Positions 42,501 to 55,101 of a stretch of 64,000 bases of DNA are shown here, one piece after another (position 1 is the first letter of the stretch; the number at the start of each line of letters is the position of its first letter). A model generated the notes under the pieces. That model saw nothing but the letters and a program-made list of their open reading frames with translations, did not search any database and was not told the DNA's origin. Source of the DNA: Actinernus sp. WN-2022 (Eukaryota; Cnidaria; Anthozoa; Actiniaria; Actinernidae); contig JAOWCC010001589.1 of NCBI GenBank assembly GCA_030867875.1, positions 86,389,537 through 86,453,536 on the forward strand, in the 5' to 3' direction. Position numbers and translations under genes: made by a program.

Positions 42501-45500
42501 AGGTCTTGGAGTTGCAGATCCATTTAAGCTTGCCAAATAAACAGGGGAAAGTCAAATGCATCAGTATGCATGATGTAGTGACTGAAAAACCGAATCACTT
42601 GTATTTAGAACTAGAAATTATGCAAAAATAATAAACTAAAAGCTGGACCAGCATGAAACACGCATTAACTCTTTATTGATGTTGTTTTTATGTTACTTTA
42701 TTTATAATTGTATCATGGTCAAATCTGCTGTCTGAACTATTCATGAATCTACCAAATCTAATAAATATTATGAATTACTGCTTGTAAATGTTCATGCGTG
42801 ATTCATGAACTGTTCACGAATCTAACACAAATCTATTTGAACAGTGTCTGTAAATGTTCATGCCTTATTCATGAACTGTTCATGAATCTACACAAATTTA
42901 TTTGAACAGTGCCTGTAAATGTTCATGCCTGATTCATGAACTGTTCATGAACCATCGTCATGAAATGTTCATGTACTTTTAGATCATGAGATGTTCATGA
43001 AAATCATCTTTCATGAATGTGGCCATTTAATGTTCATTCCCATTCATGAACAGTTCATGAATATTTCATGAATGTTCATGGACATAAATTCATGAACCAT
43101 TCATTAATTGTTCATCATAGTTTCGCCGGGGTGTGCTCCAAAGTGGTCTCAAAATGCAGAAAATGTCATTTAAGATACAATAGATTTAGACGTATGTGTT
43201 ATACTGATTTTTATGAATGGTTGGCAAGACAGCACCTGACAGAGTTGTGATCTTGTTGATCCAAGTCAGGAGACGTAGTGCAAAACATTGATAAGCAACA
43301 ACCTTGTGGTGCATCACATGGCACTTGAGAGGGTGACGTCCTGGCCCTGATGTACCTTGCTGTTAATTCGCATGCAAACAAAATTAGCACAAAACTCAAT
43401 TCATGTACATGTAAGAAACAAACGAAAAGCTGGCTAGTGCTGAAGATCTGGCAGCAAATCAGCATTGCACTACTGGCTACTTCTGCTGCAGGTTAATTAC
43501 ATAATTCATTAGACTATACTTTGTCTTCTTAAACATATGTTACATGTACTTAGTGCACAGCAACTTTTAGTCCATTATTTTACACCTAAACCCCTGGTAT
43601 ATCTACAGCATTTACACACAAGAAACCCCTGGTATATCTACAGCATTTACACACAAGAAACCCCTGGTATATCTACAGCATTTACACACAAGAAACCCCT
43701 GGTATATCTACAGCATTTACACACAAGAAACCCCTGGTATATCTACAGCATTTAAAAACAAGCAACCCCTGGTACATGTATATCTACAGCATTTACACAC
43801 AAGAAACCCCTGGTATATCTACAGCATTTAAAAACAAGAAACCCCTGGTATATCTACAGCATTTACACACAAGAAACCCCTGGTATATCTACAGCATTTA
43901 CACACAAGCAACCCCTGGTATATCTACAGCATTTACACACAAGAAACCCCTGGTATATCTACAGCATTTACACACAAGAAACCCCTGGTATATCTACATC
44001 ATTTACACACAAGCAACCCCTGGTATATCTACAGCATTTACACACAAGCAACCCCTGGTATATCTACAGCATTTACACACAAGAAACCCCTGGTATATCT
44101 ACAGCATTTACACACAAGAAACCCCTGGTATATCTACAGCATTTACACACAAGCAACCCCTGGTATATCTAAAGCATTTACACACAAAGTGTATAATTAT
44201 AGAGCAGATCATAGAGTGGGACAAAAATATGACGTAGCCTTACCGTAACCATACCATCATGATGGATGAGAAGACAAAATGCTTTAATGTCACGCTGTAC
44301 AGTAACCATACTGATAGTCATTGCTGTAACAGGAAATCTAATCTAGCTAATTTGGCTGCATATTCAGAATATAGGGTGTGAAATTCATGTATTAACTTTC
44401 AAGTGATTGGTCGATCTATTCTGTACAGTGGACAGAAAAGTAACTTCAAAGCATTCATTTATGTGTGAAATTAACTGGGAAGAATATAAAGATGACTCAG
44501 TCAGCAAACAAAAAAAACAGAGTAGAATGACAATTTCACAAGCACGAAAAATGCAATAGTCAAAATTAAAAGTTATTCTATGCAGTCAGGGTCTGTACTA
44601 GTTAATTTTAAAGCCAGAAACTACATTGTACTGAAAACCAATATTAGAGCAGATTTTGTATGAGTGGGAAAAACTATGGCATGTCTGTAGCCTCACAGTA
44701 ATCATACTGTAACCATGAGCTGTACCATCATCTGTAGCCTTACCGTAATCATACTGTAACCATGAGCTGTACCATCATCTGTAGCCTTACCGTAATCATA
44801 CTGTAACCATGAGCTGTACCATCTCTGTAATTTGATTGGATCAGCAGGACAAAAACAAAAGGAAAACCATTTCAATGTAACAGCATGTTGTAAAGTAATT
44901 GCGCCATAGTCATTGCCATAGTTCATCCCACTCATACAAAGTCTGCTCTATACACATGTACTCTACCTTGAGTACTTTTCTTGACTGTTCACACTGACTG
45001 TATTTCCCTGACCTCACAGCTGCTCTACCCTATCATACATTACATTACAACAATATCAGTGAAGAGTATTGCCACCACAGTAGTTGTAGACAGACAGTAG
45101 GCTATAAACGTTTCAACTGAGGCACTATTGGCTGATGCTTGCCCAGCAAAATTTGACGGAAAGGGTGAACATCCCATACACATTATGAACAACAAATTTC
45201 TAAGAGAAATGTCAGCCAATATATACAATTTTTCATAGTCACTAAAATTTAGTCATTAAATTTCTCAACTTGTATCCTAGGCATAACAAAGGCTAAAGTG
45301 AACAATCTGCACCGGAAAAAAGTGGTCGGTAAGTGGTCGACCGAGCACTTACGAACCACTTACCGACAATACTTGAGAACTGCAGTTTAGATAGTTTCCT
45401 CTGCCATTTATGCATTGGAGCATACGCTTACTATGTTGTAGACAGTTGGATATTGATGAAAATAGTGTACTCATTATATTTGTCTCTTCTTCTTTGCAGC

Positions 45501-48500
45501 ATTTTCTCAGTATTAAATGGTCACACTCAACTCCGTGAATTATGTACCGATCAATTCGAAACATCAACATCAATTTTGCACCAGGGCCTAACTTCATATG
45601 GCATTTAGATGGCTAGTATTTCTCGACTACTGTATCCCTGTTATTTTCAATATCATTTTGAATCGCCGGTAAGTGTTCGGGTAAAACCAAATTTTATTGT
45701 CGGAAGTAAAAGAAACATATAAAGGAGAAAAGCATTATCATGATCACGTAGTGTGTTTGCCACCATGATTGTTGTCTGGCTAAGTAATGTACGTATTTTA
45801 AAATAACATATTATCACACAATATTAAACACTATCGCGTGATAGTAAAACAGTATCGCGTGATAAATCGATAGTAAAGCAGTATTGCACAATATTCTTTC
45901 ATAACATTTTTGTTTGTGGATGGCCCTTACAGCTGGGCTCCGTAGGTCACTTTAGACAACTTCAAAAAAGGCTTGAAAACAAAGGGACTCTAAAAGCTTT
46001 GTGCTGTATTTGAAGGTTTAAAATATAAATGTACATTGCTTACGAATATTTAAACTGTCTGTTAAAAACAAAATGCGGTGTCACGACTAATACTAAGTCC
46101 CGGGGGTAGGGGCATTTGATCACCTAATACGACGATGGGGTAGGGCATTTGAACAACATTTTTGGCCCAGGGGACGGGAATTTGAAAAATTCAAACTCCA
46201 AAAATTCAAATGCCCGGGGGTTGCCCGGGGGGGTGATGTTGATGTTTCAAATTGATCGGTACATTAGCGAACCTGACAATACTTGAGAACTATAGTTTAG
46301 ATGGTCTCCTCTGCCATTTATGCATTGGAAAATCGCTTACTATGTTGTAGATAGTTGGATATTGATGAAAATAGTGTACTCATTATATTTGTCTCTTCTT
46401 CTTTGCAGCTAGCATTCATTCCATGAATTAGCGAACCCACGCCATCTTGGATTCCCATCTAGCCATTTAGCAACACAGGCAGCCCGCAGCAAATAAACAT
46501 ACCGCTATCTCGCAAACTGCAGCAAACTGCGGCACACTGCAGCAAATCTCCACACGCTTGGCCAGTACTTTTTTTCTCGTTCAGATGTGATGCTGCCTCA
46601 AAATCTTCTAGGTAACATTTATCGAAGTCTTCAGGAGGTGTGCTATCCCAATCTCTCAGCTCTACCTTCCCTTGCGAACGTGCTTTTTTAACATGTGATT
46701 ACTACTAGTTATTAGTGTAAGCATGCCGCGAACAAATACATTTTTTATTAAAACCAATTAATGTCAGGTTAGGACTAGTAACAAGTGATGCCATACAGTC
46801 AAAACAAAATGGCGTCGGGTTTACGCTTGTGAAGAACTGTCAATGTTATTGTCGGCCCTCATTGTTGCAAGAATACTAAAGTGTTGTGAAACTATCTTAA
46901 GAAGCTATTAAGTGTTCTTATATGGTATTTTATTTCAACTGGACCTAGTGAAGAAATAACAAACATGTAATTTTCAAGTTCACAAGTTACCGACCACTTA
47001 CCGACACAGTTTTACCGACCACTTACCGACCCAGTTTTACCGACCACTTACCGACACAGTTTTACCGACCACTTACCAACCACTTTTTTTCGGTGCAGAT
47101 TGTTCACTTTAGCCCATAACAAATGCAGAAAGGTGTTATACATTTCTTGTTATACACATGTACACATGTCCACTGTACTATAACTATGGATGTTTGAGGT
47201 AAATGTCTGACAGATATTCTTACTGTTCTTGGCTTTGATCGATTTTCAAACATCCATGGTTACTTATATCTACATGTATATGCCAGCACACAGCAAAATC
47301 CTCACAAGAACACTGAACCATATCACGCAAGTAAGAAAGAAATATTGTGTGAACATTACCTCTCTATCCACTGTGTTAGCATAACTAAGGGCCATCTCAC
47401 GATCACAGTCTGGTATGGCATCTTTGAGAGACGTGATCACCTACAGGAAACAAGCACATACATGTACATGTATGATGTCTAAAAGAAAGCAATGAACATA
47501 TGCACTGTTTACAAAGTAATCGTTTGTACAGTATAACTTGATAATTTAGAAATAACAAGGCCAAACATACAGTACCACCTGGAATTATTAAAGCATTTAC
47601 AGCATTCTGAATGAACGGCGAAAATGAAAGATTCCAAAGTGTTAGTTTCACCGATGAGTGCTTCTCTACCCGGCGTTTGAGTTCTGAATGAATCGAAAAT
47701 AAAAGATTCTAACCCGCCGTTAGAGTTCTGAATGAAGCAAAAATAAAAGATTCGAAAGTGTTAGTTTCACTGATGAGTTCTTCTTTACCCGCCGTTTGAG
47801 TTCCGAATGAAGCGAAAATAAAAGATTCTAAACCCCCGTTTGAGTTCTGAATGAAGCGAATATAAAAGATTCTAAAGTCTTAGTTTCACTGATGAGTTCT
47901 TCTCTACCCGCCGTTAGAGTTCTGAATGAAAGGCGAAAATAAAAGATTCCAAAGTGTTAGTTTCACCGATGAGTGCTTCTCTACCCGCCGTTTGAGTTCT
48001 GAATGAATCAAAAATAAAAGATTCTAAACCACCGTTTGAGTTCTGATTCTAAAGTCTTAGTTTCACCGATGAGTGCTTCTCTACCCGCCGTTTGAGTTCT
48101 GAATGAATCGAAAATAAAAGATTCTAAACCGCCGTTTGAGTTCTGAATGAAGCGAAAATAAAAGATTCTAACCCGCCGTTAGAGTTCTGAATGAAGCGAA
48201 AATAACAGATTCTAAAGTCTTAGTTTCACTGATGAGTTCTTCTCTACCCGCCGTTAGAGTTCTGAATGAATGGCGAAAATAAAAGATTCCAAAGTGTTAG
48301 TTTCACCGATGAGTGCTTCTCTACCCGCCGTTTGAGTTCTGAATGAAGCGAAAATGAAAGATTCTAAACCGCCGTTTGAGTGCTGATTCTAAAGTCTTAG
48401 TTTCACCGATGAGTGCTTCTCTACCCGCCGTTTGAGTTCTGAATGAATCGAAAATAAAAGATTCGAAAGTGTTAGTTTCACTGATGAGTTCTTCTTTACC

Positions 48501-51500
48501 CACCGTTTGAGTTCCGAATGAAGCGAAAATAAAAGATTCTAAACCGCCGTTTGAGTTCTGAATGAAGTGAAAATAAAAGATTCTAACCCGCCGTTAGAGT
48601 TCTGAATGAAGCGAAAATAAAAGATTCTAAAGTCCTAGTTTCACCGATGAGTGCTTCTCTACCCGCCGTTTGAGTTCTGAATGAATCGAAAATAAGAGAT
48701 TCGAAAGTGTTAGTTTCACTGATGAGTTCTTCTTTACCCGCCGTTTGAGTTCCGAATGAAGCGAAAATAAAAGATTCTAAACCGCCGTTTGAGTTCTGAA
48801 TGAAGCGAAAATAAAAGATTCTAACCCGCCGTTAGAGTTCTGAATGAACAGCGAAAATAAAAGATTCTAAAGTGTTACTAAGTTTCCCTGATGAGTTCTT
48901 CTCTACCCGCCGTTAGAGTTCTGAATGAACGGCGAAAATAAAAGATTCCAAACCGCCGTTTGAGTTCTGAATGAAGCGAAAATAAAAGATTCCAACCCGC
49001 CGTTAGAGTTCTGAACGAAGCGAAAATAAAATATTCTAAAGTCTTAGTTTCACTGATGAGTTCTTCTCTACCCGCCGTTAGAGTTCTGAATGAACGGCGA
49101 AAATAAAAGATTCCAAAGTGTTAGTTTCACCGATGAGTGCTTCTCTATCCGCCGTTTGAAACATGTATGTTTTATTAAACTTATACATAGTATTGTGTTA
49201 TGACCGCAGATTTTGACTGCGGCTTTCATTGCGGTGAATAATTTGACCTCGTCCATAGTGCGGTAATACCGCGTCCAATGACCGCGGTAATACCTCGGTT
49301 TGACCGCGACCCGATGCTTCAATAATTCCAGACGGTACTGTAGTTATAGAGGGGCCATTGTATTGGCAATTCTTACTTTTAAGGGATGCTCGCTAAGTAG
49401 AGGAGAAATGACAAAGTGCATTGCATTGAATTCAGATATTTTTATTTTATTATTATTATTCTTTAGCTCGTGCTTAAAATGAGGACTAAGATTGACAAAT
49501 CAAAAATCTTTTGTTTCTTTCTCTACTTAGCAAGCATCCCTTAAAAGTAAGTTTCGCCATTGCATTCATTGTATTGTGTAATATCCTTATTTTCTGCTTC
49601 AAAGCTGTGCCATTATTGAAAACAGCCATCATTGAAAAAGATAATTCAGCTGCTAACTAGGACAATGGCCCAAATATTGCCCAGCTATTATGAATAGCAT
49701 GTAATATCTACATCCCTGATGAATACTAGGAATACTAGGTACTTATTGACTGAGTGGGACAGGTGGAAGGGAAAACGTTAAAGTGCCCCTCAACCCCAAA
49801 TTTTATATATATTTTTCGAAAAGAGGGGGTAATTTGGAGTAATTCTGTGGCATTATTTTTTAATTCATGTTAATCCTTGATTTCTTTATGAGCATTTAAA
49901 GACGACAAAATCCTGTGTGTTGTGGCACACATCCTAATTATGATAATAGGGACCTTACGCAACCAGGACGGCGACGGCAGTGACGACGGGAGGTAGAGTA
50001 GTGTTTTCTCCCGAAATCTGGTGTTTACTAGTTCCTTTATTCGGTTTTAATTACGTTTCACATCCAGGTCTTTGAAAAATATGATAAGCATAAAGTTTTG
50101 CTCACACCGAACGAAAAACAGAGTGATTTACTTTCTTACGTTTGCGTTCTCTTGTAAACGTAAACTTTGGGGTTTTCACGTTGTGTTTTCCAAGACAACG
50201 GTTATTGTACTTTGTAATTAAGACTATTGTTTTATGCTGTCGTCCTAGACGTTGCCATTCTGGTTGCGTAAGGTCCCTAATAATTTAAAAACTGCAGAGA
50301 GTTCTGGGACTCATGACGTAAGTGAAGGGAGAGTGTCTGTTTCAGTTGTCAAAATTTACAAAGAGAAGTCAGAGTAGTTGGAAGTAGCTGAATTTCGGGG
50401 TTTTTAGACACTATTAAAGGCTTTTTCCACGGAGCTATCACAAATAGAGGCCATATGTTTACTAACTTCTAGTGAATGTCTCCCTTCACCTACATCACTT
50501 GTCCCTGGTTTTTGTAACAGGTCTAATAGTGGTGCTTTGTCATCAGAATCAGGTATACATTATTGCTCATAAAAAAATCAAGGATTAATACATTTTTTTT
50601 TGCAGAATTACTCTAAATTACCTTCTCTTTTCGAAAATAAAATTTTAAAAATTTGGGGTTGAGGGGCACTTTAATTTTGGTTCATGGCATATGGACCTTG
50701 CTGTGCTTGTGCATATGGTCTGTACAAATTGACAGAGCCAAATATTCTCCCATTTCGCCCAACCTAACTCAGTCCATAAGATTCTTATCACACATGTACA
50801 GTTAGGATCACTTGGTTTGGTTTAATAATCATATGACAAAACAACAAGCAAAACAATTGAGCAATGCCAATGGCCATATGGCCTTTTTCAGCCCGCTGAC
50901 ATCAAACACATATGGAGTACCCCATCATGTGACATTCGTAAATGGTTTTCAAAGAAAAGCGTGTGTGGGACTATATGGGTGATAGCTAGATTATAAATAC
51001 ATACATGTACTGCCATTATATACTAATTTGTGTAACTTAGTAGGCTTTTACACTAAAAGTTATAAAAACTGCTAAGCCAGCTGGTAAGTGTTTTTATCCA
51101 ATAATACTGACATTAATTAATGCAACCCAGGTAAACATGTTACTATTAACCTTATTTCCATACTAACATACAGTACATGTAATGTTGACAAACAATAACT
51201 GCCCACTTACCTCGTCATAGGTATGAACTTCATCATTGAATAACATTGTGACAAAGCAATCATCATTGCATCTGAAATTCATTCAATCAACAATAAAACA
51301 ACCACGATTGACAGGTACATGTATCTAGTCAGTACATGTATACAATGGTGCTAAATGTCAAAATTTGAATTCTCTTTGTGGATGGGATGAGAGATGTGGT
51401 ACCGAGGGGTACTCCCACATATAGGCTATATGGGTACGTATTGCTTGACAGGGTATGGTTTTTGACAATTCTTAGTATGGAACAGGGTATATAAATCACT

Positions 51501-54500
51501 GTTTTGGTCCATGGTCCAAAGGATTAAGCAGCTTATTGTGGTTGTGAATGTAGTCCTGGTTACATAATTATATCTCGTACAATATAAGTCTCTTGTTTCT
51601 AGTCTGGAACAGGATATCTTTTAGCCATTTTGCCTGGAACAGGGTATGTTTTCATTGTTTCTAGTCTGGAATAGGGCACTTATTTTGCCATTAGGTCTGG
51701 AACAGGGTCACAAAAATACAATATCTTGGTCTGGAACAGGGTAACAGTTTCAAGGGCTCAGCCAAGATGTGATATGTATCAGTATGTTAAGATCAGTGAT
51801 CATAAAGACTTACGTCACATTGATATCATCAGGTAGCTGATCCGTCATGCCCCACAGTATCAGCTCTATACAAAAATGAATTGCTGCTGTATACAGATAT
51901 GTTGCACGAGCGACAAGATCTTCAGGCAGCTTGTCAACAGGATTCTATAGAATGTTAAATAAACCAGCTAGTTAACTAAAGGAAGAAGCCCATTGATCCT
52001 AAATAACAAGAAGACTCAGTTGGAGATTCAGTGTCCAGAAATGAGCACAGGGTCAGTGTTTGAGAACCTGGTTGCCAGGATACCATGGCCAACCAATCAT
52101 CCAAGAGCGCTGGGTCACACATAACTATGTTATATAAAAGTGGACAAATCAGCAAGACTTATTGCAACAAGATACAAGTGACAAGCGAATACAAAACAAC
52201 ATGCAATAACAATAAACTAAAAGTCCTGGATGAGATGCAGACCCAGGAGTGGATAGTTAACCATGCCTGAATAATTTGCATTTGGTTTTGATTGTCTACA
52301 CCTATTTCCAAAAAGGTTGTCCCGGTCAAATGACAAGCGACATTCCCAGACCGAAATGGATTGTGGATATAACTGTCCAGCTGGGTGAAACAGATAAACT
52401 ATGTAAGTTGTAATTCGGAAAATATATTTGCAGTAGACCATTATATTTGTCTTACTGCTTTGACCCCAAAAACAAATGAATTCACCAGACTTTCAGCTAC
52501 AACCACAACCCATTTTGGTCTGGAAATGCCGCTTGTCATTTGTCGTTTTCCAGTTTAAGCATAATTAGCATGTGTTGGTGGCTTGTTTGCTTCCTTCTTT
52601 CAGCGGCTAGGAAAGCAAAATGTTCTATGACTGTCAATTTATAGTTGTTTGTAGTTTCAAAACAGGGCCACTTTTCAAGCCAAGAGGTTAACAACAAAAT
52701 ACAGAATGCAGTTCTTTTCAAAGTATACTACTGAGGCTTCCTCTTTTGTATGGGTATGAATTATGAAAATATATATAACTGGCCCTGTTCTTTAGCACAA
52801 AACATACGCTTTTGATACTTACATGTAAATACATACGTACTTATTCATAGCAGCTAGAGATTCACTGCCTAGCAAAAGAGCTAGCTTGAAAGTGGCCCGA
52901 CTGTTCTATGGTAGCTCAGTGTATGTAGATTATGAAATGATTAACCACCATTACAGTATGCTGGACTTTGGTCTTGTGATCACTTACATGACGGTCGTAG
53001 GACATTTCGCTTTACTAGCCGCTGAAAGAACAAAGCAAATGAGCTACATGTACGAACGCATGCTCAATATGCTTGACTTTCATGTTTGTTCATGACCAAA
53101 GTAGTAGGTCCAAAGTGAGAGTGTCACCGAACATTTATTGTAGTTGAACCTTTGCATATGAGAGAAGAAACCCGAGCCTGGTATGATTTATTTTGGGGCG
53201 AAACAATCTCTCCTATCACTCAAGCATGTTAAGGCCTGGTTCAGGGATAAACTTTCAGGTAAAAAGTTTATTCCTTATTTCAGCACAGCCGAGTACGGTA
53301 AGTGCGCCAAGTTTCTCACAATAATAGAATGATATCATTCTTGGCTCCCTTAACTCATTCGGGTCTTCTTACAAAATAGGAAAAAATGGGTTGTTTTGGA
53401 TTTAATTTTGTTATATAATACATATTCACAATAATATGGAAAGCTATATGTCGTTATGAAGCCTGGTGAATAGACTTTCAAAATCAGGCTTCACTTCACA
53501 TAATTTGATTACCATATGTTCACATAAATTTGCATAAATTATTGAGAAATTACTACAACATTTGACAAAAACTGAACTGGATTCCACAAAATGTGTAGTA
53601 TAATTAAAAGTTGGAAGCAAAAAGTTTCATTGATGTATTGGCAACATCTCTACCACATCTGGCTGAAGTAGGACGAAAGAAATTGAAACAACAATTATAT
53701 TTACGGTCACGTGCATACTACCCAAAAATGTCATAATATAGGAAAATTTGGAAAATAATAGAATAAATAATAAATATTCACCAAAAAAGGAATACCACAT
53801 TGAACTCTTACTTTACTCTCATAGCACAACAGATTGACCAAATTTAAGTGATTTCTAGTTGTAAACAAAGGCCAACAGATAATTTGCATAATTATAAAAA
53901 AATGTATAAAGGTCACTTATTATTAGTAAGTAAACTACCTATGTAAAATAATATTTTTAGATATTAAAACACAAAAGGCAAAGTATCAACTCTCAAAAGT
54001 ATACATAACATAATATATAATGCATAGTTTCATTTATACTAAAGCAGAAGTCTTAGCAACGCCAAAACAATGATTATGCATAAATTATAAATTCGCACAA
54101 GGTCACATTTCATTCACCTTGTGGCGTAAAATATCGGATTGAAAATGCTTGCCTTGTCCAAGAAAACAATTCTATCTGTCCTCAATGATATGTCGAGACA
54201 TGTTCTTGAGCCAATAAGAAAGGTTTCAAACAGGTCTAACGTGATTTCAATGCCTTTTGTAGCCATGAATTCTCACCTGTGAGAAGTCTTCGCCGAAATT
54301 ACGTAGCTGACGGCCAATTTACAACTCCAAAACACTCTATATACCTCCAAAACTGCCATCCAGTTCATCACACTGCTTTCCTGATCGAGTTAGGCCAAAA
54401 CTGCAGCCAAATTGTATGTTTTAGAAGCCGTCGGATCTCCTCACGTCTCGACCGCCATAATCAGAATCTCAGATTTTTGAAACCCAAAATACTATGAAAC

Positions 54501-55070
54501 TAAAATTAACCAATCAGAAGTTTGGTTAGATCGAATTAGATAAAACGTGCTGTGTGATTGGCTTAGGATATAGTCACACCGTTCAGCGAGTTTCGAAGCA
54601 ATTGGATATAACGCTACGACGCTATATTTTTCCCCTATAGGTCTTGTACAACCTATTTTTCGTTGCGCGGACCCGAATGAGTTAAGTGGTTTGTGTGCAG
54701 TAAAACATGTCAATGCTCTGTCATGCTGGAGTAACTATCATTACTAGTTTCTGTTCAATAAATTATCTTCATGAGTAGCTCGAGCTCATTGCAGATGTAT
54801 TCTACAAACTAACCTCTTCAAACTCTGCAGCAGAATCCTGCTTGTGAAGATCACACGAAGCACCCTCTCTCCAGGCCTCAACATCACCACAGTCACAGAA
54901 TCCACTACCTAATGATGTATTCATCTGAAACAGTAACAATAGTTTACCAGTCACAGAATTCACTACCTATTGAAACAGTACCATAATATTATTCCTATAG
55001 TTCCCTCGAGTCCCTGAAATATACCACAGCAACACTTTGCAGTGACGGGTCCAAGCCCACAACCTCCACC

Positions 55071-55101
<31 letters not shown>

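Noticed and set aside
43588..44190. CRISPR-like regular array
   Set aside because: Units follow head to tail with no unique spacers, and the DNA is eukaryotic. It is a minisatellite.
44222..44330. A candidate UBR2-like exon with good acceptor (CTGTTACAG) and donor (GGTAAGGC)
   Set aside because: The required phase meets a stop, the protein does not match the family, and a clear exon 7 is at 43236-43359. The sequence is related to the tandem repeat at 44690-44830.
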